In this document: positions 28,361 to 36,865 of the stretch, piece by piece
Layout of the letters: each line of letters begins with the position of its first letter
How positions within the stretch are numbered: the first letter of the stretch is position 1
Assembly: GCF_003943735.1 (NCBI RefSeq)
Contig: NZ_RJMV01000001.1
Location: 231,552-295,551, forward strand
Direction: 5' to 3'
From: Streptococcus sanguinis
GTDB lineage: Bacteria; Bacillota; Bacilli; Lactobacillales; Streptococcaceae
Length of the DNA stretch: 64,000 bases
Translations under genes and position numbers: made by a program
The notes under the pieces: generated by a model
The model's input: the letters and a program-made list of their open reading frames with translations, nothing else
Database searches by the model: none
Told to the model about the DNA's origin: nothing

Positions 28361-29575
28361 TTAACGGCGATATTGGCGCAAGAAGCGCGTCATTTTTTCT
28401 TGGATTTGAGCTAGCTCATCTACTCGAGGCAGATAAACGATGCGGAAATGATCTGGATCCTTCCAGTTAAAACCTCGTCCATGGACGAGAAGGACTTTTT
28501 CCTGCTTGAGGAAATTGAGCACAAACTGCTCATCGTCGTCGATGTGATACATGTTCCGGTCAATTTTCGGGAAAATATAGAGACCAGCTTTAGGTTTTAC
28601 AGCTGACAGTCCTGGAATATCCTGAATAGCCTGATAGATGAAATTACGCTGCTCATAGATACGACCACCTGGCAACAGCAGTTCATCCACAGATTGATGA
28701 CCGCCAAGTGAGGTTTGGACGACTTGTTGAGCCAAGACATTAGAGCACAGGCGCATGTTGGAGAGCATGTTTAACCCTTCGATATAACCCTTAACATGAT
28801 GCTTAGGCCCAGATAGCACCATCCAGCCAACACGGAAGCCTGCGATTCGGTGCGACTTAGAAAGACCATTCATACTGACACAGAAGATATCAGGAGCCAG
28901 ACTAGCCACAGACGTATGGACATTGCCGTCCATCACCATGCGGTCGTAGATTTCATCCGCAAAGATAATGAGATTATTTTGGCGAGCAATTTCCACAATC
29001 TCCAGCAGCAGTTCCTTAGGATAAAGTGCTCCCGTTGGATTGTTAGGGTTGATGATAATGATAGCCTTGGTATTAGATGTGATTTTTGACTTGATATCGT
29101 CAATATCTGGATACCATTCTGCCTGCTCATCACAAACATAGTGAACAGCATTCCCACCAGCCAGACTGACTGCAGCCGTCCAGAGTGGATAGTCTGGCAT
29201 CGGCACCAGCACCTCGTCCCCGTCATCAAGCAAGCCCTGCATGGACATAACAATCAGCTCGCTGACGCCATTTCCCAGATAAATATCATCAATATCTACA
29301 TTAGGAAAATTCTTAAGCTGGCAGTACTGCATAATAGCCTTACGGGCTGAAAAAATCCCCTTGGAGTCAGAGTAGCCCTCACTGTCACGCGCATTCATAA
29401 TCAAATCATGAATGACCTCATCAGGAGCGGTAAAACCAAATTCAGCCGGATTTCCTGTATTGAGGCGGAGAATCTTTTCACCGTTGGCCCGCATGCGCAT
29501 AGCTTCATCCAAAACCGGACCGCGAATATCATAGGCAACATGTTCCAGCTTGCTGGACTTGTCAAATTCTTTCAT
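28361..29575 (-). CDS. PLP-dependent aminotransferase (alanine aminotransferase-like)
   Basis: 404 residues from ATG 29575 (MKEFDKSSKLEHVAYDIRGP), with AGAGG upstream; longer in-frame starts were rejected. Class I aminotransferase motifs: NPNNPTGALYP, FADEIYDRMV and the PLP lysine in MNGLSKSHRIAGFRVGW. The N-terminal residues and length match the AlaT/AlaA group that interconverts alanine and pyruvate with glutamate. The exact amino donor is not proven by sequence. Confidence 0.87.
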   Translation of the reverse strand: MKEFDKSSKLEHVAYDIRGPVLDEAMRMRANGEKILRLNTGNPAEFGFTAPDEVIHDLIMNARDSEGYSDSKGIFSARKAIMQYCQLKNFPNVDIDDIYLGNGVSELIVMSMQGLLDDGDEVLVPMPDYPLWTAAVSLAGGNAVHYVCDEQAEWYPDIDDIKSKITSNTKAIIIINPNNPTGALYPKELLLEIVEIARQNNLIIFADEIYDRMVMDGNVHTSVASLAPDIFCVSMNGLSKSHRIAGFRVGWMVLSGPKHHVKGYIEGLNMLSNMRLCSNVLAQQVVQTSLGGHQSVDELLLPGGRIYEQRNFIYQAIQDIPGLSAVKPKAGLYIFPKIDRNMYHIDDDEQFVLNFLKQEKVLLVHGRGFNWKDPDHFRIVYLPRVDELAQIQEKMTRFLRQYRR

Positions 29576-29608
29576 TCTTATTTTTCCTCTATTCATCAGA
29601 ATGTTATC

Positions 29609-29637
29609 ATTATACCACCAGAAAAAGCGATTGACAA
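29609..29637 (-). promoter_or_regulatory. Promoter of the aminotransferase gene
   Basis: TTGTCA (29632-29637), 17-bp spacer, TATAAT (29609-29614). A 10-bp direct repeat AAGCGATTGA at 29625-29634 and 29670-29679 overlaps and flanks the -35. Confidence 0.75.
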
Positions 29638-29769
29638 CAAAAAATAAACTCACTTTTCATCCAATTATGAAGCGATTGATAAGATAAAGAGCCCCATTCC
29701 TTTTCTAATCCCTCAAAGCAACGGACTCTTTCTCAGCTTGCAATTTCCTGACAGCATTTCCATTTTATC

Positions 29770-29798
29770 TTTACTTTTTTTCTGAAAAGGATTACAAT
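29770..29798 (+). promoter_or_regulatory. Promoter of the universal stress protein gene
   Basis: TTTACT (29770-29775), 17-bp spacer, TACAAT (29793-29798); predicts a leader of about 115 nt. Confidence 0.6.
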
Positions 29799-29827
29799 AG
29801 AAACAAGAAAATAGTTGTAAATCACTC

Positions 29828-29888
29828 GGACGTTATGGACTGATTGATTTTTGGTCAGCCCAATCATTCTGTGAATGATGCGACGTCC
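29828..29888 (+). ncRNA. Structured three-way-junction leader of usp (Lacto-usp-like candidate)
   Basis: Closing stem GGACGT (29828-29833) with ACGTCC (29883-29888). Inside are hairpin GG-(A)-CTGA / TCAGCC and a perfect 7-bp hairpin ATCATTC-TGT-GAATGAT (29863-29879). It sits between promoter and ribosome binding site of a universal stress protein gene, the genomic setting of the known Lacto-usp RNA motif of lactic acid bacteria. Match to that motif is inference from position and layout. Confidence 0.5.
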
Positions 29889-29918
29889 TTTGCCGACCAT
29901 TTTAGAGGAGGTAGCTCT

Positions 29919-30371
29919 ATGACTCAGAAATATGAAAACATTATGGTTGCTGTGGATGGTTCTCACGAATCCGAACTAGCTTTTGAAAAAGGTGTTAACG
30001 TAGCTCTCCGAAACGGCTCTCGTCTCACTATCGCCCACGTCATTGACACCCGGGCTTTGCAAAGTGTCTCAACCTTTGATGCAGATGTCTACGAGGACTT
30101 GCAGGAAGATGCCAAAAAGCTGACAGCTGAGTTGAAAGAAAAGGCTCAAAAATCCGGTATCAAGTATGTTGACATTGTCATTGAGATGGGCAATCCCAAG
30201 ACTATTTTGGCAACAGATATCCCAGAAGAGCACAAGGTAGATTTGATTATGGTCGGTGCTACCGGTCTCAATGCCTTTGAACGGCTGCTAGTCGGTTCTT
30301 CCTCCGAATATATCCTGCGCCACGCCAAAGTTGATTTACTCGTGGTCAGAGATCCAGAAAAAACTTTATAA
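29919..30371 (+). CDS. Universal stress protein (UspA family)
   Basis: 150 residues from ATG 29919 (MTQKYENIMVAVDGSHESEL), with AGAGGAGGTAGCTCT upstream; an in-frame ATG at 29844 lies within the structured leader and was rejected. The ATP-binding motif of UspA proteins is present near the C-terminus (MVGATGLNAFERLLVGSSSE, then YILRHAKVDLLVV). Such cytosolic proteins accumulate under stress or growth arrest. Monocistronic, followed by a bidirectional terminator. Confidence 0.92.
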   Translation: MTQKYENIMVAVDGSHESELAFEKGVNVALRNGSRLTIAHVIDTRALQSVSTFDADVYEDLQEDAKKLTAELKEKAQKSGIKYVDIVIEMGNPKTILATDIPEEHKVDLIMVGATGLNAFERLLVGSSSEYILRHAKVDLLVVRDPEKTL

Positions 30372-30403
30372 AAACTAGAGCAGGTAACTGCTCTAGTTTT
30401 CTT
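30371..30403. terminator. Bidirectional terminator between usp and the HAD gene
   Basis: AAAACTAGAGCAG-GTAA-CTGCTCTAGTTTT; serves both convergent genes. The HAD stop codon (TAG at 30393-30395) lies inside the stem. Confidence 0.9.
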
Positions 30404-31796
30404 CTTTCTGCTCTAAGGTACGCTGGTAGGCCTGAATCTGTCGTTCCAGTTCTTCTTTGATAGCTCCTTCGGGAGCGTATTTTTCTTCCCAATCATCTGG
30501 TTTGAGAATTTTATGGGTAACGGGGTCAAAGTGAGCTTTTCCATCTGGGAAAATTTTGCCCATATTAGCCCGATGGACAATATCGAACAGCTGCTCTGGA
30601 TCCACTCCCATCAGGACAAAACTGCCATAAGTGAAGTATAGAGTATCAATCAAGGCATCCACCTGACCGACTAGAGAAACCTCAGCCTGACTCTTGGAGC
30701 GAACCTTGTCGGCAGCCTTGTCAAGGGCCTGATGGAGATAGGCTACAGAGCTATCAAAGTCTTCCTCTGAGTTACTAGCTGCTCGCAGAAACTCGACCAG
30801 CTCTTCCAGCTTGAAGCCTGCCCGATAGCGAGCGTCCTGAGGCGACCAAGCAATTGGCTCTTCCTGAGTGCTTTCATCCATAACACTATGGAACTCTTTA
30901 ACCTTATTAAAGTGATGGTCGCTGCTGGTAAAGACCTTTTCCCTCGCTAGGATACCAAAATGCTCCAAAGCCCTGTGAATCCCATCCTGACTATTGCTGC
31001 TAGTCGTATGCTTGGCCACTTCCTTGACCGAGCTGGTTCCATTTCCCATAGCAATGGAGAGGCCAACTCCCGATAGCATTTCCAAGTCATTGTCAGAATC
31101 ACCGAAGGCCATGACCTGATGAATGTCAAAACCGTATTCCTTACCGACTCGGCGAATCCCCTCTAGCTTAGACGTGTCTTTATTGATAATATCGACCGCA
31201 TAGGGGCTGCTGCGAGTAAATTTCAAATCAGGAAAGTCTGCTTCAATCTTACGGCTTTCTTCCGGGCTGGCCAAAATCAATGCTTGGTAAATCGGCTCTT
31301 GTATCAGCTGTAGAAGATCCTTTTCATGCTGGGGCAAGGCCTTGCTGATGACTTTATTAAAACCGTGACTGACTGTTCGCGCCATTCGCTTAGGGATGAA
31401 GCGGCTAGTCCACTGGGAGAAAGGGCTCATGCCGAAGGACATAATCTTGGAGCCCAGCATAGCCTCAGCCGTTCCCAAGGAAATCTCTTTCCGATGCTTC
31501 TTAGCATAGGCGATTAAATCCCGTAAACTCTGCTTGTCAATAGGACTGGCAGAAATCACTCTATCTCTTGAAAAAATATACTGGCCATTATAGGTCACAG
31601 CAAAGTCTAAGTCCAATTGCTCCATAAAAGGTTTGACAAAGAAAGGACCACGGCCTGTTGCCAAACCGACTAATATTCCTTGCTCCTTTAAACTCTGAAT
31701 AGCCTTTTCTGTAGATTTCAAAACCGTTCGACTGTCATTGACCAGTGTCCCATCAATATCAAAAAAGACGGCCTTTACTTCCATTGATTTTCTCAT
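30393..31796 (-). CDS. Cof-type HAD hydrolase fused to a MazG/PRA-PH-like domain
   Basis: 467 residues; AAAAGGAAAG before ATG 31796. Residues about 5-275 are a Cof/HAD-IIB phosphatase (FFDIDGTLVNDSRT, GLATGRGP, KLEGIRRVGKEYG, MAFGDSDNDLEML). Residues about 300-450 are helical with RAGFKLEELVEFLRAA and SLVGQVDALIDTLYFTYG, resembling all-alpha NTP pyrophosphohydrolases (phosphoribosyl-ATP pyrophosphohydrolase-like). The pairing suggests sequential house-cleaning of a nucleotide or sugar phosphate; substrate unknown. Confidence 0.82.
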   Translation of the reverse strand: MRKSMEVKAVFFDIDGTLVNDSRTVLKSTEKAIQSLKEQGILVGLATGRGPFFVKPFMEQLDLDFAVTYNGQYIFSRDRVISASPIDKQSLRDLIAYAKKHRKEISLGTAEAMLGSKIMSFGMSPFSQWTSRFIPKRMARTVSHGFNKVISKALPQHEKDLLQLIQEPIYQALILASPEESRKIEADFPDLKFTRSSPYAVDIINKDTSKLEGIRRVGKEYGFDIHQVMAFGDSDNDLEMLSGVGLSIAMGNGTSSVKEVAKHTTSSNSQDGIHRALEHFGILAREKVFTSSDHHFNKVKEFHSVMDESTQEEPIAWSPQDARYRAGFKLEELVEFLRAASNSEEDFDSSVAYLHQALDKAADKVRSKSQAEVSLVGQVDALIDTLYFTYGSFVLMGVDPEQLFDIVHRANMGKIFPDGKAHFDPVTHKILKPDDWEEKYAPEGAIKEELERQIQAYQRTLEQKEEN

Positions 31797-31964
31797 TCTT
31801 TCCTTTTATGATACAATAAATTATAACACAAAAACGACACACAATCACATGAATTTCAGAAAAGAAAAGCTGGAGTAAAATCTATGCAATAGAATTGAAA
31901 ACTCTATGAAAATATAATGTAGTTTTTCAACTCTGCATTATGAGTACAAGGAGAAAAAGGATTT

Positions 31965-32927
31965 ATGACAAAGAAAATCTTGGTCCTGCATACAGGAGGA
32001 ACCATTTCCATGCAGGCTGACGGCTCTGGGGCTGTCGTTACCAATGCTGATAACCCTATGAACCATGTGACCGTTCCGCTTGAGGGGATAGAGACGGAAG
32101 TCATTGACTTTTTTAATATTCCCAGTCCTCATATCACGCCCCAGCACATGCTCAAGCTCTACCAGAAAATCAAAGCCAGTGCTGACCAATTTGACGGAGT
32201 GGTCATTACTCATGGGACAGATACTTTAGAAGAGACAGCTTACTTTCTAGATACTATGCAGCTGCCGAAGATTCCGGTCGTTCTGACCGGAGCTATGCGC
32301 AGTTCCAATGAGCTGGGGAGTGACGGAGTCTATAACTACCTGACAGCCCTACGGGTGGCTAGCGATGAAAAAGCTAGTGATAAAGGCGTACTTGTCGTTA
32401 TGAATGACGAGGCACATGCTGCCAAGTATGTAACCAAAACCCACACGACCAATGTCAGCACCTTCCAGACGCCGACTCACGGACCGCTTGGCTTGATTAT
32501 GAAGCAGGAAATTCTCTATTTTAAGACAGCGGAGCCTCGGGTCCGCTTTGACTTAAACAGCATCTCTGGTCTGGTGCCCATCATTTCAGCTTATGCTGGT
32601 ATGAAGACAGAGCTTCTGGACATGCTGGATTTAGACAAGATAGACGGCCTCATCATAGAGGCATTCGGTGCTGGCAACCTCCCCAAGGAAGTAGCTGACA
32701 AACTGGCTTATATGATAGCTGACGGCTTGCCAGTTGCTCTGGTCTCTCGCTGCTTCAACGGAATTGCTGAGCCTGTCTATGCTTATGAAGGTGGCGGCGT
32801 TCAGCTACACCAGGCTGGCATCTTCTTTGTCAAAGAGCTCAATGCTCAAAAAGCCAGAATCAAACTGCTCATCGCCCTGAATGCTGGACTCAAAGGTCAA
32901 GAACTACGAGATTATATGGAAGGCTGA
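31965..32927 (+). CDS. Type I L-asparaginase
   Basis: 320 residues, start MTKKILVLHTGGTISMQADG with AAGGATTT upstream. Two catalytic threonine motifs: HTGGTISM near residue 10-17 and VITHGTDTLEETAYFLD near 85-100; TGAMRSSNELGSDG follows. No signal peptide, so a cytosolic type I enzyme converting asparagine to aspartate and ammonia. TATAAT at 31913-31918 may be the -10, without a clear -35. Confidence 0.93.
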   Translation: MTKKILVLHTGGTISMQADGSGAVVTNADNPMNHVTVPLEGIETEVIDFFNIPSPHITPQHMLKLYQKIKASADQFDGVVITHGTDTLEETAYFLDTMQLPKIPVVLTGAMRSSNELGSDGVYNYLTALRVASDEKASDKGVLVVMNDEAHAAKYVTKTHTTNVSTFQTPTHGPLGLIMKQEILYFKTAEPRVRFDLNSISGLVPIISAYAGMKTELLDMLDLDKIDGLIIEAFGAGNLPKEVADKLAYMIADGLPVALVSRCFNGIAEPVYAYEGGGVQLHQAGIFFVKELNAQKARIKLLIALNAGLKGQELRDYMEG

Positions 32928-32957
32928 GAAAAAAATCCCTATTTATTTTCTTTAAAT

Positions 32958-32989
32958 CAAAAAGTGCTAAGGTTGCTTAGCACTTTTTT
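32958..32989. terminator. Bidirectional terminator after asparaginase
   Basis: AAAAAGTGCTAAG-GTTG-CTTAGCACTTTTTT. It would also end the minus-strand transcript that starts near 33260. Confidence 0.9.
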
Positions 32990-33083
32990 GACTCATTCAT
33001 ATTCTAACACTGGGAAAACTTCATTGAATCGCTGGACTTAGAAGATAACCTCAAACAGAGACTCTAGAATTTCAAAAATATAA

Positions 33084-33161
33084 TCACTTACCATAGGTCA
33101 CCTTCATTTTCTGAGCTTGCTTAAATGTCTTCGGATAGTGGACTTTGATTGTAACTTTCAT
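33084..33161 (-). CDS. Candidate 25-residue basic peptide gene
   Basis: ATG 33161, stop TGA 33084; product MKVTIKVHYPKTFKQAQKM then KVTYGK, strongly basic, no signal peptide or hydrophobic helix. GCGAGGT lies seven bases before the ATG, an excellent ribosome binding site. It is about 100 nt downstream of the predicted start of the phased-hexamer promoter at 33267-33321 and is followed by the terminator at 32958-32989. I do not recognise it. Promoter, binding site and terminator together make translation plausible, but length alone gives no support. Confidence 0.45.
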   Translation of the reverse strand: MKVTIKVHYPKTFKQAQKMKVTYGK

Positions 33162-33266
33162 AGCTTTTACCTCGCTTATCATTCATTCTTTAAGAGCAAA
33201 AACGAAACTCTTGGAGTGTTTAGCTTCAAGTTTGGTATCTAATCTTTTTGTTCTTACTTGGATATA

Positions 33267-33321
33267 AGGATACAGCCCTAAACTTAAGAATCTCTTATAG
33301 ATTTCTTAGGGAAAGCTTATA
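33267..33321 (-). promoter_or_regulatory. Promoter A with four 11-bp-phased hexamers
   Basis: Minus strand reads TATAAG-N5-CCTAAG-N5-TATAAG-N5-CTTAAG (33283-33321), then 10 bp, then TATCCT as -10 (33267-33272). The last pair fits the CiaR direct repeat NTTAAG-N5-WTTAAG of streptococci at its usual distance from the -10; two further hexamers extend it. Confidence 0.6.
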
Positions 33322-33385
33322 GTCAAAGAAATCCGGCAGCAATCCCTATCTACTATTTGAAACGAACAAGTCTTTTCAATTAAAT

Positions 33386-33568
33386 ACAAAAAACTTCACC
33401 GATTGGGTGAAGTTTGTGATTTGTTAGGAGATTTATGATGAAAAAATTCTAAATTATTCTTATTCTTTGAGTGGCTCATACCTCGCAAGTCTTCTTGTCT
33501 TCAAGCTTTGGTTATAGGATTTTAAGGGATGTTTACTTTGTCATTGGTCCTACCTCTTTCTTTGATTT
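33386..33568 (-). ncRNA. Candidate CiaR-type small RNA (csRNA-like)
   Basis: Starts about 7 nt after the -10 of promoter B and ends at an intrinsic terminator (AACTTCACC, five-base loop, GGTGAAGTT, then TTTTTTG at 33386-33414), about 183 nt. Just before the terminator hairpin it carries AAATCTCCTAAC, complementary to a Shine-Dalgarno, preceded by TTTTTTCATCAT, complementary to an ATGATGAAAAAA start region. This layout matches csRNAs, which pair with translation start sites. Confidence 0.6.
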
Positions 33569-33574
33569 GACAAT

Positions 33575-33629
33575 AGTATAATCCCTCAAACTTAAAGCCT
33601 ACTTATAAATATCTTGCAGGAAACTTAAT
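33575..33629 (-). promoter_or_regulatory. Promoter B with four 11-bp-phased hexamers
   Basis: Minus strand reads ATTAAG-N5-TGCAAG-N5-TATAAG-N5-TTTAAG (33591-33629), 10 bp, TATACT as -10 (33575-33580). Same layout and about 70 bp of similarity to promoter A. It begins 12 bp after the recG stop. Confidence 0.65.
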
Positions 33630-33640
33630 TCAAAGAACCT

Positions 33641-35656
33641 TTAATCTAGGTAATCTCGCTTGTCCAAATGAAGAGCAATCAAGTGCCAATTAGAATCTGT
33701 CCGCCAGTTCGGATCAGCTGTAATCTGGCTGGCAACCTTTCTGGCTTCTTCTAAAATCGGATAATCTTCTACGATGTCTGCCACTTGAAACTCTGGTATA
33801 CCAGACTGCCGAGTACCAAAGATTTCTCCAGAGCCTCGCATTTTCAGATCCTCCTCAGCCAGCAGGAAACCGTCGGTCGTCTCAGTCATGATTTTCATGC
33901 GGCGCTTGCCCGACTCCGTCTTAGGATTGGCAACAAGGACGGCATAAGACTGCTTATTACCTCGGCCGACACGGCCTCTCAGCTGATGAAGCTGGCTGAG
34001 TCCGAAGCGGTCCGCATCCATGATGACCATCACCGTAGCATTAGGGACGTTGACTCCGACCTCAATGACCGTGGTAGAGACCAGAATATCAGTCCGTCCT
34101 TCCTTGAAGTCCTGCATAATCGCCTCTTTTTCCTCGCTCTTCATCTTGCCATGAAGCAGAGCCACTTGGCCCTGCCGACCAAAATAGGCTGTCAATTCTT
34201 CTTCTAGGGCAATGGCATTCTTAAGATCCAAAGCTTCTGACTCCTCAATCAAGGGAGAAATAAAATAGACCTGAGCACCCTTGTGGAGCTCTTTTTTCAG
34301 CCAGTCGAGGACGACTTCCAGCTGCTCATGCTTGACCCAGCGGGTGATGATAGGCTTGCGTCCCGCCGGCATCTGGTCAATAATAGACACATCCATATCA
34401 CCAAATGCTGTGATAGCAAGGGTTCTGGGAATAGGCGTCGCCGTCATCATGAGGACATCAGGATTGTCTCCCTTTTCCCGTAAAATCCGGCGCTGCTCCA
34501 CCCCAAAGCGATGCTGCTCGTCAATAATGACCAACCCCAATGCATGGTAACGAACTCCTTCCTGAATAAGGGCATGGGTTCCGACAATCATGTCCACCTG
34601 ACCTTTTTCAATCGCTGCCAAAGTTTCCCGGCGTTCAGCTGCTTTCATTCCCCCAGTTAGCAGGGCTAGCTTCAATTCTGGAAAAAGCTGAGCTAGGCTG
34701 TCAAAATGCTGCTCAGCCAAAATTTCTGTCGGAACCATCAGAGCGGACTGATAGCCTGCTGTATAAACAGCATACATAGCCAGACCAGCGACTACTGTCT
34801 TTCCGCTTCCCACATCACCCTGCAGCAGACGATTCATGTGCCCAGGCGACCGCAAATCCTGCAAAATCTCTGTCAGACTGCGCTCCTGAGCCGAAGTCAG
34901 CTCAAAAGGTAAGCTCTGCTTTTTCTCGGCTACAGCATCCGACCGCCAATCAATCTTCAATCCATTGCTGACAGCCTTTGTTTCTCTCTTTAAGACCTGC
35001 AGCTGCATTTGGAAATAAAAGAGTTCTTCAAATTTAACCCGCCGAAGAGCCTGCTTGTAGTCCGCCAAGTCCTTTGGAAAATGCATAGCCCGCACAGCCT
35101 CCACTCTGCTCACTAGCTGGTAGCGTTCCAGCAGGGGCTGGGGCAGATTTTCCTCTAAGAGCAAGTCCAAACCTTGGTCAAAGGCAGTCTTAATCAGCTT
35201 GACCAGACTGGCCTGACTAATTCCCTGAGCCAGCCGATAGACAGGCTGCAAGTCGTCCTCTACCTGAGCCAGCAGTTTCATACCAGTCAGACTGGCTTTG
35301 GCTTTGTCCCACTTGCCAAAGACGGCTATATTGGCTCCCACTTCAATCTTGTCCGCCAGATAAGGCTGGTTAAAGAAATTAACTGCCAGAGCGACTTCCC
35401 CTTGCTTGATGGTAAAGCGCAGGCGATTGCGTTTGTAGCCATAATACTGGACATTAGCCGGGGTTACGACCTGACCAGAAACAACCGCCTTTTCTCCATC
35501 CTCCAAGTCTAGGACATTCTTACTCTTAAAATCCTCATAACGAAAAGGAAAATAAAGCAGCAAATCCTGCAAGGTCCCTAGACCCAGCTTGGCAAATTTT
35601 TCTGCTGATTTCGGTCCCACACCAGGCAGAACCGTCAAAGGTTGGTGTAAATTCAT
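33641..35656 (-). CDS. recG: ATP-dependent DNA helicase RecG
   Basis: 671 residues. N-terminal wedge/OB domain (LPGVGPKSAEKFAKLGLGTL), Walker A LLQGDVGSGKTVVAG, Walker B IIDEQHRFGVEQR, motif III MTATPIPRTLAIT and motif VI QLRGRVGRG. RecG remodels stalled replication forks and Holliday junctions. It is the last gene of the secA-aroG-acpS-alr-recG order conserved in streptococci. Confidence 0.97.
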   Translation of the reverse strand: MNLHQPLTVLPGVGPKSAEKFAKLGLGTLQDLLLYFPFRYEDFKSKNVLDLEDGEKAVVSGQVVTPANVQYYGYKRNRLRFTIKQGEVALAVNFFNQPYLADKIEVGANIAVFGKWDKAKASLTGMKLLAQVEDDLQPVYRLAQGISQASLVKLIKTAFDQGLDLLLEENLPQPLLERYQLVSRVEAVRAMHFPKDLADYKQALRRVKFEELFYFQMQLQVLKRETKAVSNGLKIDWRSDAVAEKKQSLPFELTSAQERSLTEILQDLRSPGHMNRLLQGDVGSGKTVVAGLAMYAVYTAGYQSALMVPTEILAEQHFDSLAQLFPELKLALLTGGMKAAERRETLAAIEKGQVDMIVGTHALIQEGVRYHALGLVIIDEQHRFGVEQRRILREKGDNPDVLMMTATPIPRTLAITAFGDMDVSIIDQMPAGRKPIITRWVKHEQLEVVLDWLKKELHKGAQVYFISPLIEESEALDLKNAIALEEELTAYFGRQGQVALLHGKMKSEEKEAIMQDFKEGRTDILVSTTVIEVGVNVPNATVMVIMDADRFGLSQLHQLRGRVGRGNKQSYAVLVANPKTESGKRRMKIMTETTDGFLLAEEDLKMRGSGEIFGTRQSGIPEFQVADIVEDYPILEEARKVASQITADPNWRTDSNWHLIALHLDKRDYLD

Positions 35657-35758
35657 AATTCCTCTTTCAGTTCTGATACTGCTGCGGATCTAAAATCACA
35701 GACAGGCGGATCAAGCTAGAAAATTATCAAGTACTTCAAGCGGTCTGCATTAATCTTC

Positions 35759-36865
35759 TTAGTCTTTGTAGACCCTCGGTACACGGTCGCTAATCAAGCA
35801 AACCACCTCATAGTTAATGGTGCCACGCTTTTCTGCCACATCTGTCACCGTAATGGTCTCCGCTCCGCTATTTCCAATCAACACAACCGGCGTGCCAAGG
35901 GGATAAGACTGAGGCAGGCGCACTGTAATTTGGTCCATGGAAACGCGGCCAACAATAGGGCAGCGCTGACCATCAATCAAGACATCAAAGCCCTGCATAT
36001 CGCGTGTCCAGCCATCTGCATAACCCAAAGGAATGGTGCCAATCCACTCTTGAGACTGGCTAGTGTAGGTGGCTCCATAGCCAACATCTGCTCCAGCCTC
36101 TACTTCCTTGACATGCACCAATTCTGAGACCAGCGACAGAGCTGGCTTGAATTCATAAGGAAGTTCCAAGACTCTTCCGCTGGGGTTGAGACCATAGATG
36201 ATGTCACCTAGCCGAACGGCATTTAGAACGGTCTCGCTGTGCCAGAGAGAGGTGGCGGAATTACTAGCATGAACGAGAGGAGGCACACTGTCCAGCTCAG
36301 ATAAAATCTGATGAAAACGAGTCAGCTGGGCTTCAAACTTTTGGTGCTCCGCTTCATCTGCCGTTGCAAAGTGGGTAAAAATTCCCTCCGCGACAGCCCC
36401 AGCAGCCTGCAAGCGATGGATTGCCTCCTGAGCTTCCTGACTATCTCGAAAACCAATCCGCCCCATACCAGAGTCAATCTTGATATGAAAATTCAATCCA
36501 GTCAAGTCTTCTTCAGCATCTAAAGCTAGATCCAGCCATTCTAAACTGGCTACGGTCAGAGATACCTTTTCATTTCTAGCCAGCGGAAGCGCAGCCAAAT
36601 CTGACACTCCTAGCACCAGAATTTTTTTTCCAATACCAGCTGAGCGCAGCTCCAAGGCTTCATCAATATTAGACACACAAAATCCATCTACGAGGGGGTC
36701 AATGTGCTTAGAAACCTCAATAGATCCGTGGCCATAAGCATTGGCTTTAACGACAGCCCACTTCTCTGTCGTCTGAGGCAGATGGGCACTCAATTGTCTA
36801 ATATTAAAAGCAATAGCAGCTAAATCAATCACTGCCTTGCTGGGTCTATGCAGACTAGCTTTCAT
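35759..36865 (-). CDS. alr: Alanine racemase
   Basis: 368 residues from the second of two tandem ATGs (36865), six bases after GGAGG; 36868 is possible. PLP lysine in [11 protein letters not shown], the catalytic tyrosine region [12 protein letters not shown] and [12 protein letters not shown] identify alanine racemase, which supplies D-alanine for peptidoglycan and teichoic acids. Its start overlaps the acpS stop, so the two are translationally coupled. Confidence 0.96.
   Translation of the reverse strand: MKASLHRPSKAVIDLAAIAFNIRQLSAHLPQTTEKWAVVKANAYGHGSIEVSKHIDPLVDGFCVSNIDEALELRSAGIGKKILVLGVSDLAALPLARNEKVSLTVASLEWLDLALDAEEDLTGLNFHIKIDSGMGRIGFRDSQEAQEAIHRLQAAGAVAEGIFTHFATADEAEHQKFEAQLTRFHQILSELDSVPPLVHASNSATSLWHSETVLNAVRLGDIIYGLNPSGRVLELPYEFKPALSLVSELVHVKEVEAGADVGYGATYTSQSQEWIGTIPLGYADGWTRDMQGFDVLIDGQRCPIVGRVSMDQITVRLPQSYPLGTPVVLIGNSGAETITVTDVAEKRGTINYEVVCLISDRVPRVYKD

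Larger units (their letters stand above)
32990..33640. other. 650-bp regulatory region between asparaginase and recG
   Basis: No gene of ordinary length. It holds two paralogous minus-strand promoters with phased hexamers (33267-33321 and 33575-33629), a 25-codon ORF, a small RNA ending at a terminator near 33386, and nothing else I recognise. Confidence 0.7.

Noticed and set aside
33391-33440. Plus-strand mini-gene TTAGGAGATTTATGATG then AAAAAATTCTAA
   Set aside because: Five codons only; better explained as the complement of the csRNA's antisense segment.
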